This document shows positions 9,295 through 16,877 of a DNA stretch of 19,698 nt, one piece after another (the first letter of the stretch is position 1; each line of letters begins with the position of its first letter). The stretch spans positions 1 through 19,698 of the forward strand of contig JAIEAS010000287.1 in the NCBI GenBank assembly GCA_029071285.1. The letters are read 5' to 3'. The translations under genes and the position numbers were made by a program. The notes under the pieces are model-generated. The model worked only from the letters and a program-made list of their open reading frames with translations. It did not search any database and was not told the origin of the DNA. This DNA comes from Clostridia bacterium. Its GTDB lineage: Bacteria > Bacillota > Clostridia > Christensenellales > Borkfalkiaceae.

Positions 9295-9792
9295 CTATTT
9301 GGAATAGGCGTAAAGCACGTCGTATAAGGTGGAATAGTACGCGCCGAGGTATTTTCTCGCAGTGTCGTCGGCGGAATAAAGCGCCATTCTCTCGTTTCTG
9401 TCCGCAATGGAAAGATAATAGTTGCGCACCGCAACGTACCTGTCGGTGTAGGGCAGAGTGTAATCCACGATATAGCCCGCGGACTCGTCGCCGCCGTCGT
9501 CCTTACCTTCGTCGGGGTCGGGCGCGTTTAAACTCATATTATAAATGAGGTTATCCGCAAGCAGCGCGCTCTGGTACTCGACCTCTTCATTAAGCTCCGC
9601 CCTTTTCGCTTCCGGCAAAGTGGATTCGAGCATACCGTTGGTCATCACTATATTTTTAAAGGTCGCATATTCCTTTTCCGCCGTTCTCTTCAGCGCGTTT
9701 TTCTTCTGCTGCGCCGTGCGCAGCATTTTCATCTGCACCGCGCTCAAAGCCTTTATATCCTCGGAACTCAAAGCAATAATATCAAATTCCAA
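9295..9792 (-). CDS. Unknown 165-aa protein, last gene of the packaging module
   Basis: Not recognised. Residues about 5-75 are strongly helical and charged (EDIKALSAVQMKMLRTAQQKK onward), probably a helical hairpin. An acidic, glycine-rich linker (PDPDEGKDDGGDESAG) falls at about 91-106, and the C-terminal third is tyrosine-rich (TLPYTDRYVAVRNYY ... YYSTLYDVLYAYSK) and probably helical. There is no signal peptide or membrane helix. It starts at a TTG just after GGAGGTGAG, a strong ribosome site located inside the end of the hub gene, which it overlaps by 11 nt. Position after the gp10-like hub would suit a tail needle, plug or internal virion protein, but this is inference from gene order only. 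Confidence 0.8.
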   Translation of the reverse strand: MEFDIIALSSEDIKALSAVQMKMLRTAQQKKNALKRTAEKEYATFKNIVMTNGMLESTLPEAKRAELNEEVEYQSALLADNLIYNMSLNAPDPDEGKDDGGDESAGYIVDYTLPYTDRYVAVRNYYLSIADRNERMALYSADDTARKYLGAYYSTLYDVLYAYSK

Positions 9793-10993
9793 CGCTCACC
9801 TCCGCCGTAAGGGTAAGGCTTTTCAGCCGCTCCTTTCCCGAAATTTTTAAGTTAAACTTTTTTCCGCGCAGGCGGGGTCGGACCGCGCCGTTCACACCCT
9901 CGAAGGTGCGCACGCTAACGCCGTTTGAAATTTCAACCGCGCAGTTTTCGGAATTTGCGTAAACTTCGGTAACAGTCTTGTTCGCGCCCGTGCCGAAGTC
10001 AATCCACTCGGAAATGACCAAGTATTCACCGCCGTTTTCAAGGACGTAAATCCCGTCCGCGCTGTATATATACAGCTTATCCGAAACGCAGACCGCGTCC
10101 GCCCCGACGTCTATGATATAGCTCTCGCCGTCCTGACCTATGCACAGAATCACTTTTCCGAAGCTTTCGGTTTTACAGCTTAAGTAGTAACCGCCCGCGT
10201 AGCTCTCCGCAAAATAGCACTCCTCTATTTCGCTTTCGAACCTGTGCGGAACTCTTTTAATATACCCGCCGTCAAACGCGCACACACCCGTTTTTGTGCA
10301 GAAATAAAGGGTTCCGCCAGCGACCTTAGCGGTGTCGGGAATAATCTCGTCCGTGTCCGTGTCGGTGAGCTTTACCGAAAAATTTTCGGGCGAGCCGTAC
10401 ATAGCCAGAAGGGTAAGCCCGCGCTCGCGCACCGCAACCAGATTTTCGCCGAACTCTAAAATTCCGAGGATTGCCCCGCGGTCGGCGCCGAGGTAAATAC
10501 TGCCCCCGCCGTTCAGCTCCTGAGTCCAGTCATCTATACCGCACTTCGACCAGCACACCCTCAGCCCGTCGGAGGACACTCCGAAAAGCCTTCCGCAGTG
10601 CATAACGCCCGCTTTAATATTTTCGCCCAGCGTCACGCCGCCGAAGCCCGCGGCGGTAAGCAAAGTTGCGTTTCCGCCGAAAACCAGCGCGGCGCAGGGC
10701 GTGCCGTCCTTTAAAACGTCCATAACGAAAGGTGTCTTTTCGCCCGTGTCCAAAATGGGTGAAAAATTAACGCCGCTTTCCGAAACGTACAAAGTTTCGT
10801 CCGCAAACAGCAGATACAGCTTAACCCCCTTGCTGTAGGCGGCTTTTTTAATTCCGTCCAACCCACCGCCCTTATAAACCGCCGACAGCGCGGGAACGAC
10901 TTCATTTCCGCTCACGCGGCAGCTCACGGGAAAAACGGTCATATCGGCAAGATTTACCGTCTTCGTTTTAACCGCGGGAAAGTTTACGCTCAT
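9782..10993 (-). CDS. gp10-like podoviral tail hub (beta-propeller-like) protein
   Basis: 403 aa. It probably closes the portal-adaptor channel at the packaged head, as gp10 does in P22. The chain is almost wholly beta: repeated short strands ending in patterns such as LYVSESGVNF, LRVCWSKCG and GVCAFDGGYIKRV suggest propeller blades across about 25-330, followed by a C-terminal beta domain (SEWIDFG onward). No export signal or membrane helix is present. I place the start at the ATG at 10991-10993 rather than the GTG six bases upstream. The ATG overlaps the adaptor stop as ATGA and has GGAGGT at normal spacing, while the GTG abuts the ribosome site. The assignment rests on fold character, size (P22 gp10 is somewhat longer) and its place directly after the gp4-like gene. 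A phage receptor-binding or generic propeller protein is a less likely alternative. Confidence 0.72.
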   Translation of the reverse strand: MSVNFPAVKTKTVNLADMTVFPVSCRVSGNEVVPALSAVYKGGGLDGIKKAAYSKGVKLYLLFADETLYVSESGVNFSPILDTGEKTPFVMDVLKDGTPCAALVFGGNATLLTAAGFGGVTLGENIKAGVMHCGRLFGVSSDGLRVCWSKCGIDDWTQELNGGGSIYLGADRGAILGILEFGENLVAVRERGLTLLAMYGSPENFSVKLTDTDTDEIIPDTAKVAGGTLYFCTKTGVCAFDGGYIKRVPHRFESEIEECYFAESYAGGYYLSCKTESFGKVILCIGQDGESYIIDVGADAVCVSDKLYIYSADGIYVLENGGEYLVISEWIDFGTGANKTVTEVYANSENCAVEISNGVSVRTFEGVNGAVRPRLRGKKFNLKISGKERLKSLTLTAEVSVGI

Positions 10994-11547
10994 ACCCACC
11001 TCCGCGGCGGGATATATCCGCCGGCAGAAGTTTTGCGCTGAACGCTTTCAATTTCCTGTCTGTACTTGCTCTCCCACGCTTCCGCCGCCTGAATTTCGCC
11101 GTTTATAAGGCAGTACTCCGCCGCGGCTCCGCAGGCGAACAGATACACGCCCGCCGCGCAGTTGAACTCGCTCACGCCGTCGATATCCTTGACCTTGGGC
11201 GCGTAGTCGTACTCAACGCGGATTTCGGCCGCGTCCGCCTTTATGTATTCGGGGTAAAGCTTGTACGAGGTCGCGGCTCCGCCCGAGGTTACGGCCGTAA
11301 TTCTCACGGGCGTGTGGTTTAACTGCGAAAACTTAAATTCGCCGTAATAGCTTTTCACCGTTTCGGCCGCGCAGAGCGGAATATAGCAGCGCGCAACTTC
11401 GTCTTCGACCGCGTTGAAGCAGTGAACGAGGGTGTTTACGGTATCTTTTTCGCCGCCTTCAAGCTCACCGTCCTCGGCAAGCTTTTCCGCCAGATCGTTC
11501 CGCCCGAGTATTTTAAGGGTTGTTATGACAATGTCCTTAACTTTCAT
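10990..11547 (-). CDS. gp4-like head-tail adaptor (portal-binding connector)
   Basis: 185 aa. Probably the ring protein that binds under the portal after packaging, as P22 gp4 does. The N-terminus (MKVKDIVITTLKILGRNDLAEKL) is helical. A central helix (VHCFNAVEDEVARCYIPL) leads to a beta segment at about 67-115 (YYGEFKFSQL, YKLYPEYIKA, EIRVEYDYAP). C-terminal helices (VYLFACGAAAEYCLINGEIQ, AWESKYRQEIESVQ) end in a basic tail, PPRRWV. This helix-beta-helix layout and size fit podoviral adaptors. The ATG has AAAGGAG upstream. It follows the capsid gene by 37 nt, and its stop overlaps the hub start by 4 nt (ATGA). Function is inferred from layout and position, so the name is probable rather than certain. 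Confidence 0.75.
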   Translation of the reverse strand: MKVKDIVITTLKILGRNDLAEKLAEDGELEGGEKDTVNTLVHCFNAVEDEVARCYIPLCAAETVKSYYGEFKFSQLNHTPVRITAVTSGGAATSYKLYPEYIKADAAEIRVEYDYAPKVKDIDGVSEFNCAAGVYLFACGAAAEYCLINGEIQAAEAWESKYRQEIESVQRKTSAGGYIPPRRWV

Positions 11548-11584
11548 TAATACTCCTTTTGCCTCCCTCCCGCCCGTCTTCGGG

Positions 11585-12781
11585 TTACTCGCCGTCGCCG
11601 TCAGCGGGAGAAGTTCCGTTCACGGGATGCACGTTATAAAGCATCGCCTGACCGCAGGGCTTTCTGCAGATGAGCTCGGCGTATTTTACGAGGGTTGCGG
11701 AATAAGCCGCTTTGCCCGCAACCTGTTTAAGAATTTTGCCGTCCTCGTCCTCGAGCCACTCCCAGTCGCAAAGCTGGTAAAGTCCGAAGTCGTCGGTGTT
11801 TAAAAACAGAATTCTGTCGTCGGGGCAGTACTTGTCCGCGTATACGGGAACGTCGTTCACGGTAACGCTGCCGTAGCCCGTGCGCGCGTCTATCGTGTTG
11901 ACAACCCGTCTGTTCGCGTCGAGCAAGGAAGCTATCAGCTTGCGGGTTTTGTACGAGCAGAGGATAAAGTTTATCTTGCTGTTGTAGCGCTCTTCCATAT
12001 GGTCCAGAACGTCGCTTAAAACGCTTTCGGTAAGCTTATGGTTGCAGTCCACTTTATAGGGCGCAAAATACTTGTCGGTGCTCTTGTCGTAGCCGTAAAT
12101 TGTACCGCTGTCGAAAATTGCACTAAGTCCCGTAAGCTCGCGGTCCTTTGACGCGTGAACGTACATATAGCCGCCTTCGAGAGAAGAAGTTACCGCGGTT
12201 TCAAAAATCACGGTGGAGTTCGCCATATCCACGCCGCTTATCATAACCCCCTTTGACGATTCGGCGAAAAGTCCCATTGCGTTCGAGCAGTCCACGAGCA
12301 TTCCCGCGAAGTACTCCTTCACGTCGTCAACCTGAACTTCGGTGTTAGAAATCTTTTTAACAATTGCGCACAGCTTGCCCGAGCCGTCGCCGTGAAGCAT
12401 ACGCTGGAAGCTTGCCTTTGCGGAATTTACGAGCCCTTCCATTTCCGCGTTTAAAAGGTTTATAAACGCGCCCTCGGAATCGCGCGAAGCGCGCAGAGCC
12501 TTGTCGCTTATTTCGATAGTGCCGTATAAGTTTTTGAGGGGCACCGAAATTGCCGCGTATCTGTTTTTATGGGGAGCGGGCAAATCCGCGTCCTCCGCTC
12601 CGGAAACAATTCCGCCAGCGTATCCGCGCAGTACGGTGAGTTTTACGTCCTTACCGCTGACGTTTGCGGAGTTTTTTTCAATCGCCGAAAAGAAGGGCGA
12701 TAAATTTTCGTTGAGCTGCGCCGTAACGGCTTCGAGGTAATAATCTTTTAAAGCCGAGTCGGCATTCTGTAATGTAATCAA
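11585..12781 (-). CDS. Major capsid protein, HK97-fold
   Basis: 398 aa. Forms the icosahedral shell. The pattern typical of phage coat proteins is visible. A helical N-terminal arm (1-35) is followed by a beta segment with a charged loop (VSGAEDADLP). RYAAISVPLKNLYGTIEIS then precedes a long spine-type helix (FINLLNAEMEGLVNSAKASF, about 106-125) and the loop HGDGSGKLC, followed by an axial-type alpha/beta domain with late strands (TVNDVPVYADKYCPDDRILFLN, GKAAYSATLVKYAELICRKP). There is no delta domain or maturation cleavage signal, consistent with no prohead protease gene nearby. The start codon is TTG with AAGGAG 8 nt upstream, so initiation is well marked despite the weak codon. It follows the scaffold gene by 15 nt. 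The fold is confident; a specific subfamily is not. Confidence 0.85.
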   Translation of the reverse strand: MITLQNADSALKDYYLEAVTAQLNENLSPFFSAIEKNSANVSGKDVKLTVLRGYAGGIVSGAEDADLPAPHKNRYAAISVPLKNLYGTIEISDKALRASRDSEGAFINLLNAEMEGLVNSAKASFQRMLHGDGSGKLCAIVKKISNTEVQVDDVKEYFAGMLVDCSNAMGLFAESSKGVMISGVDMANSTVIFETAVTSSLEGGYMYVHASKDRELTGLSAIFDSGTIYGYDKSTDKYFAPYKVDCNHKLTESVLSDVLDHMEERYNSKINFILCSYKTRKLIASLLDANRRVVNTIDARTGYGSVTVNDVPVYADKYCPDDRILFLNTDDFGLYQLCDWEWLEDEDGKILKQVAGKAAYSATLVKYAELICRKPCGQAMLYNVHPVNGTSPADGDGE

Positions 12782-12796
12782 TTTGTATTCTCCTTG

Positions 12797-13222
12797 TTAT
12801 TTTTTAAGAAATTGCTGTGCAAGCGCCCCCGCTTCCTTTACGGTTTTGGGAGCTACGCGCGGGGCAGCCACGCCGCCGCCTCCGACGATTAACGGAACCG
12901 CCCTGGGCGCCGAAACGCTTTTGAGATAGTCTGCGATAACCGCGTCCTTTACGCGCTCGCATTTAAGCGCCGCGCTTATAAGCTTTTCCTCATCACTATG
13001 AGAGGGCGAAGCCTCTTCCCCGTCGGGAATTGCTTTCGCCTTGTTCTCCTTCTCCAATTCGGCAAGCCTTTGACTGCGTCGGGTGAATTCGGCCTGTAAA
13101 TCGGAGTAAGCCTTCATAAGGGTCTGCACGTCCTTGAATTTTCCAAGTTCCGCCGCGGCATTATCCTTTTCCGCCACTGCGGTGTCCGCCGTAACCTGTT
13201 CAGTTTGCGTAAGATTGTCCAT
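12797..13222 (-). CDS. Capsid scaffolding protein
   Basis: 141 aa. It directs procapsid assembly from inside the shell. A flexible acidic N-terminus (1-25) precedes KFKDVQTLMKAYSDLQAEFT and RRSQRLAELEKENK, a coiled coil at about 28-61 of the kind seen in many short phage scaffolds. A disordered charged linker follows, then a helical stretch (EEKLISAALKCERVKDAVIADYLKSV). A glycine- and proline-rich segment ends in a basic helix (VKEAGALAQQFLKK) that could serve as the coat-binding tail. Its start is an ATG with a perfect AAAGGAGG, the best ribosome site of the module, fitting the high dosage needed for a scaffold. It lies between portal and coat, the standard place. It is much shorter than the P22 scaffold. 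Confidence 0.82.
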   Translation of the reverse strand: MDNLTQTEQVTADTAVAEKDNAAAELGKFKDVQTLMKAYSDLQAEFTRRSQRLAELEKENKAKAIPDGEEASPSHSDEEKLISAALKCERVKDAVIADYLKSVSAPRAVPLIVGGGGVAAPRVAPKTVKEAGALAQQFLKK

Positions 13223-13278
13223 ATTCAGCCTCCTTTATTTCAGTCGGTATTATAAAGCGCGGTTGCGCGCCTGCCCTT

Positions 13279-15132
13279 TCAGTTTTCATTCTTTTTCTCC
13301 TCTTCGAGTTTTTGCTTGTGCATATCAATATGTGCGCATATTCTTTTTTCCGCCGCGTCCGTCAGCTTTTCGGTGAGCAGAAAGGCGGTGTGTTCGGTTA
13401 TGTGAACGGCGTGGTCGTCGTAAGCCTTCAGCTCCGCCGCCGCGCTCTTCATTTTAAGGTTTTCCTCGCCCGCTCTCGCGCGGTTCAGCGCGCTTAAATC
13501 TCTCTCGCCCGACAAGCTTTCGTAACCTAAAATTTCGAGTATCTTGTTTTTCGTAACCGCGGAAAGCTTTCCGTTTTCGTCCGCAAAAAGCCCTCTGTCA
13601 AGCATTTCGTAAATGACGTTGCGCCTCTGCGCCGCGGTAAGATTTGCGTCGCTGTCCGCTTCCAGAACGACGTCGTCCGAGGATATGTCGCTCCCCTTGA
13701 AGTAGTACAGATTTAAAACGTTGTTCTCGCCCGCAAACCTTAAAAGGCGCACGTCCGAGGCAAACTGGCGGTACAAGCGCAGCACCTGCTTGCCGATACT
13801 CTTCACCGCGCGCTTTATCTGCTGGTACGAGTTTTCAAGCTTTTCGTCGTCCTGCTCGATAATAATCTGCAGTCCCGTCGCCGAGGTTACGCCCGCAAAA
13901 CTGTCCGCGTTCTGCACGAGGTCGCCCGTTCCCGAAATCTGCGCAAACTCGTCTAAAAGCTTATTTTCCTCGTCGGCAAAGCCCGAGGGGATTGAGCCGA
14001 GCGTCAACATTTCGGGCGGTTTTCCGCCCTGACGGTAGGTTATAACCTTGCCGGGAACGAGCCCGTCCTCGCACAGTTCGTCCACGTCCACCGAGCCGTC
14101 CTCAACGGCAACCGTGCCCATAGAAATTCTGTTCAGAAACTCGTGCTTGCGGTTTTTGACCGCGTTGTACGCGCGCTGCACGGGAATAAGTCTGTCGATA
14201 ACGCTCTTCCCGAAAAAACTGCCCGCAAGCTGAATTGAGGTCTGCTTTATAAATGGATAGTCCCTCGCGCCGCCGTCGCCGTTTATATAAGGAAGTACTC
14301 CGTCGTACAAAAGCCTGCCGCCCGCAACCACCGTAAGCCTTCCGTCGGGTTTGTCTTCGGTCGGCTTTTCGTATTTCTCTATCACAAGCTCGTAGCCGTG
14401 GCGGGTTGTTTTCTGTTCGGGCGCGCCGCCCTTCGCGTGCGAAGCCGCAGAGTAAGGCGAAAGGGTAAACTCTTCGATATCCTTGCCCGCAAGCTTTACG
14501 CCGTAGGCGGAATATATATCCTGCACCGGCATCGCCTTCGCGTGGATTACAGAGGGCTGCCTTGAAAGCTTTTCCTCGCAAAGTGAGTACGGGTAAATTT
14601 CAAAGGGGGACACGGCGGCGATTTTAACGTCGCCCTGCTTCACCTCTTTTCCGTCCTCCGTTTTTCCGACCGCGCTACCCGCAGTGCCGTCCCATAAAAC
14701 CTTGTAAAAAGCCGTGCCGCAGGTTTCCGACCAGATAGTCGCGTCTGAAATTATTCCGTCCAGGTCCTCTTCCTCGCAGACTGCGGAAAGTATCGCGGAA
14801 GCGAGCGAAGCCGAGTGCAAATCGCGCTCCTCGTCCGAAGCCGCCCTTACGGTCAGCGACGGGCGGATTCTTCCAAGCTTCGAGCAGCGTATTTCCACGG
14901 TCGGCGCAATGTGGTTGAACACCCTGCGCGCCTGCCAGTAGTACTGCTTGTCCTCCTCGTAAATCTCGCCCGCGGAATTGACGTCGCAGTACTGGTTGCC
15001 GCACAGAAAATTCATATTCAGCTGCCAGCCGCGCTCAATCGTTCTCCGCTCCTCCTGTCTGCGCAAAAAGTCGTTTTCAACCTCTTCAACAAGCTTTTCT
15101 TCCGCGCTTTTTTCAGTAAAAGTTTCAGCCAA
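13279..15132 (-). CDS. P22-type portal protein
   Basis: 617 aa. The dodecameric ring at one capsid vertex through which the terminase pumps DNA. The N-terminal helical part (EEKLVEEVENDFLRRQEERR, then WQLNMNFLCGNQY) and RVFNHIAPTVEIRCSKLGRIRPSLTV match the opening of podoviral portals. A wing domain of mixed fold follows (about 100-300). The stretch GKSVIDRLIPVQRAYNAVKNRKHEFLN, broken here only by family wording, marks the central stem and crown helices. EQDDEKLENSYQQIKRAVKSI near 450 and a charged C-terminal coiled coil ending KQKLEEEKKNEN suit the barrel region. The start is TTG with GGAGG 9 nt upstream, overlapping the 85-aa gene by 8 nt. Length is slightly under P22 gp1. Family assignment is confident from sequence pattern and from position between terminase and scaffold. 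Confidence 0.88.
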   Translation of the reverse strand: MAETFTEKSAEEKLVEEVENDFLRRQEERRTIERGWQLNMNFLCGNQYCDVNSAGEIYEEDKQYYWQARRVFNHIAPTVEIRCSKLGRIRPSLTVRAASDEERDLHSASLASAILSAVCEEEDLDGIISDATIWSETCGTAFYKVLWDGTAGSAVGKTEDGKEVKQGDVKIAAVSPFEIYPYSLCEEKLSRQPSVIHAKAMPVQDIYSAYGVKLAGKDIEEFTLSPYSAASHAKGGAPEQKTTRHGYELVIEKYEKPTEDKPDGRLTVVAGGRLLYDGVLPYINGDGGARDYPFIKQTSIQLAGSFFGKSVIDRLIPVQRAYNAVKNRKHEFLNRISMGTVAVEDGSVDVDELCEDGLVPGKVITYRQGGKPPEMLTLGSIPSGFADEENKLLDEFAQISGTGDLVQNADSFAGVTSATGLQIIIEQDDEKLENSYQQIKRAVKSIGKQVLRLYRQFASDVRLLRFAGENNVLNLYYFKGSDISSDDVVLEADSDANLTAAQRRNVIYEMLDRGLFADENGKLSAVTKNKILEILGYESLSGERDLSALNRARAGEENLKMKSAAAELKAYDDHAVHITEHTAFLLTEKLTDAAEKRICAHIDMHKQKLEEEKKNEN

Positions 15133-15382
15133 AATTTTTATCCTCCAATAATTTTTTTAAATTGTTTTTTTCTTCTTCGAGCTGTTCGTCGGCCATATCG
15201 CCGAGGTTTCCGTCGTCCATCAAAAGCTTTACCGCCTTAATATCGGGCGGAACGTCCCTTTTAGTTACCTTTTTTTTGACGAGCTTCAATTCCCCGTCCT
15301 CGACCGAAAATTCCTCTACGACCTCGCTCGTGCCGAATCCCACCGCGCATTTTTTCAGCGCGTTTTTAACTTCCTCTTCCAT
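15125..15382 (-). CDS. Small 85-aa packaging-module protein, possibly a terminase-small-related fragment
   Basis: 85 aa, acidic N-terminal helix, basic core (LKLVKKKVTKRDVPPDIKAVKLLM, with PPD-x2-A near 45-50) and a charged C-terminal coiled-coil helix (EQLEEEKNNLKKLLEDK). The KK-T-x-PPD-x2-A pattern recalls the C-terminal segment of some phage small terminase subunits, but the DNA-binding N-terminal domain of a small terminase is missing. It begins 2 nt after the terL stop with GGAGAG upstream and overlaps portal by 8 nt, so it is certainly translated with the packaging genes. A small connector of terminase and portal, or a truncated terminase small subunit, are both possible; I cannot decide. 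Confidence 0.75.
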   Translation of the reverse strand: MEEEVKNALKKCAVGFGTSEVVEEFSVEDGELKLVKKKVTKRDVPPDIKAVKLLMDDGNLGDMADEQLEEEKNNLKKLLEDKNFG

Positions 15383-15384
15383 AA

Positions 15385-16815
15385 TCAGCTCTCCGTCCGT
15401 CTGTTCATTTTTTTAATTCTTCTGCGTATATCCCGCGCCACGGGCGAAAGGGTTACAGTCCTCTCCGCGGGGCGGGGGCGCGTCATAATGTAATATCTCA
15501 GCTCGTCCATACAGTGGTCGTCCCTCTTCACGGGGGTGTCGCCGTCCGCCCAGCAGTAGGTTTTAAACTCCTCAATCATATTGACGCAGTTTGAAAAGAT
15601 ATAGATATTCCCCTCGCCGTTGCCTTGTTTTAAAAAAGCCTTGACCCGCGCAATCCCCGAAAAAACGTCCTTGTCAACGTTTGTGTTCACGAGAATCCCG
15701 CGCTCGTAAAAAAGCTCGGATACGCTCTTTGGCGAGGCGAGCGTTCTCTGGTTCGCCGCGCTGTCAATAAGGGCGCACACCCTTCCGCGCGAATCGGTCT
15801 TCCAGCCCAGCTTTTCGCTCACGCTTTTAATCGCCTGCGCGTGGAAATCTATATCCTTCCCGCTTGCAAAATGCTCGGCTACTACGTAGATATTCCCGTC
15901 CCAGTCCACGCAGTACCAGTGCGCAGAAAGGGGATTGTTAAGTCCGGGGTCTATCGAAATATTGTCCTGCCACCCGGGCGGAATCTCAAACGGCTCTACA
16001 ACGTGAACGCTCTCGTCAAACTCGGGATATACGAGCCCAGCCCCGTCGGAAAATTTTCCGAACCTTCTCGCGTCGAGCGCGGATGAGTCCAGCGCGTTTT
16101 CAAGCAGCTTAATTTCCTTTCTGGATAAAAAGGGGTTGTCCTCCCAGCTCATAAACTCGTGCCATATTTCGGGATTTTTTTTGCGGTTGAGATATATCTC
16201 GTTATATATAAACGTCTTGCCTTTAAGCGGAGTCATCGTGCCGAAAATGTCGCCGCGCCTGTCCATAACGCGCATCAAACATTCCTCGTAAATATCCCGC
16301 GGCGGCTCCTCGTCGAACCATACGAAGTCGAGCGACGAACCCTGAAATTTTTCCCGACCCTGGTCGCAGCTTTTAAAGCCTAAGGTCGAAATCCCGCCGA
16401 AGACGTTTTTTATTTTAATCTGGTCGATAACTCCTCCCGAGGGGCTGTCCCTCCTGCCCGAAAGCATAACTATATCGGCAATCCAGCTTCCGGGCAGGTA
16501 CTTCAAAATCTTCGCCTGCGCAACGTCGCGCTGCACCTGCGTCGAAAGGGACACCGCCCAGCCGAAGGCGTCCCTCCTGTTTTTGCGGTAGGGGTGTATC
16601 CCCCTCAATATCCACAGACACTCCACGGCTCCGCACTCGGTTTTCCCCGAACGGTTGCCGCCGAACACCCAGCGGTTGCGCTTTTTGCATTTATGGAAAG
16701 CAATCTGCTTTTTATGCCGCTTGCCCGTATTGTATTTTGCAAGCTCGCTGTTTTTCCTCTTTTTAAGCTCGCCCTCGATTTCCGCAAGCCGTTTTAAAAT
16801 ATCTTCCTTTAACAT
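15385..16815 (-). CDS. terL: Phage terminase large subunit (packaging ATPase and nuclease)
   Basis: 476 aa. It pumps DNA into procapsids through the portal and cuts concatemers. The N-terminal helical part is lysine-rich. Walker A is GGNRSGKT (52-59, K58), Walker B is FVWFDEEPP (D168, E169), and the coupling motif is GTMTPLKG (192-199). The RNase-H-like nuclease shows SIDPGLNN (D289), ALIDSAANQRT (D351) and DDHCMDELRYY (D437), so both active sites appear intact. The layout and length fit the P22 gp2-like, Terminase_6 class, which is usually headful. The tail is very basic (RDIRRRIKKMNRR). Start: ATG with AAAGGG upstream. It is first in the module. No strong promoter is visible directly upstream, so its transcript may begin further right. 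The usual small terminase directly ahead of it is absent. Confidence 0.93.
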   Translation of the reverse strand: MLKEDILKRLAEIEGELKKRKNSELAKYNTGKRHKKQIAFHKCKKRNRWVFGGNRSGKTECGAVECLWILRGIHPYRKNRRDAFGWAVSLSTQVQRDVAQAKILKYLPGSWIADIVMLSGRRDSPSGGVIDQIKIKNVFGGISTLGFKSCDQGREKFQGSSLDFVWFDEEPPRDIYEECLMRVMDRRGDIFGTMTPLKGKTFIYNEIYLNRKKNPEIWHEFMSWEDNPFLSRKEIKLLENALDSSALDARRFGKFSDGAGLVYPEFDESVHVVEPFEIPPGWQDNISIDPGLNNPLSAHWYCVDWDGNIYVVAEHFASGKDIDFHAQAIKSVSEKLGWKTDSRGRVCALIDSAANQRTLASPKSVSELFYERGILVNTNVDKDVFSGIARVKAFLKQGNGEGNIYIFSNCVNMIEEFKTYCWADGDTPVKRDDHCMDELRYYIMTRPRPAERTVTLSPVARDIRRRIKKMNRRTES

Positions 16816-16877
16816 TAGACCCTTTATGACAAAATAATTATGTTTTTTCGCATCCGCATACTCTATACTGCTGAGCT
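16816..16877. promoter_or_regulatory. Short divergent spacer between terL and the SH3 protein gene, weak promoter signals only
   Basis: 62 nt. On the plus strand TATACT (16864-16869) lies 8 nt before the ATG of the SH3 gene, without a recognisable -35. On the minus strand CATAAT-like sequence precedes terL, again without a convincing -35. Any promoter here is weak or needs an activator. Confidence 0.35.

Larger units (their letters stand above)
9255..16815 (-). mobile_element. P22-like phage head and DNA-packaging module, without integrase or lysis genes
   Basis: Eight tightly packed minus-strand genes occur in the standard podoviral morphogenesis order: large terminase, 85-aa protein, portal, scaffold, major capsid, gp4-like adaptor, gp10-like hub, 165-aa protein. 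Spacings are overlaps of 4-11 nt or gaps of 2-56 nt. All reading frames are intact, and the visible terminase active-site residues are all present. Within the window there is no integrase, repressor, replication, prohead protease, tailspike, holin or endolysin gene, and no attachment repeats were recognised. The left flank is a housekeeping RNA-modification operon. The lack of a protease is normal for P22- and T7-type heads. Options are a domesticated particle, a satellite or a partial prophage; the boundaries given are the gene block and its terminator, not proven element ends. Confidence 0.85.

Noticed and set aside
10994..10999. GTG start six bases upstream for the gp10-like hub
   Set aside because: It directly abuts the ribosome site; the ATG at 10993 has correct spacing and an ATGA overlap with the adaptor stop.
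13223..13278. TATAAT-like sequence between portal and scaffold as an internal promoter
   Set aside because: No -35 is present at a suitable distance, and the gap is only 56 nt inside a tight operon.
14102..14581. 159-codon minus-strand open frame within the portal gene
   Set aside because: It is an arginine-rich frame-shifted shadow of the portal, with no ribosome site.
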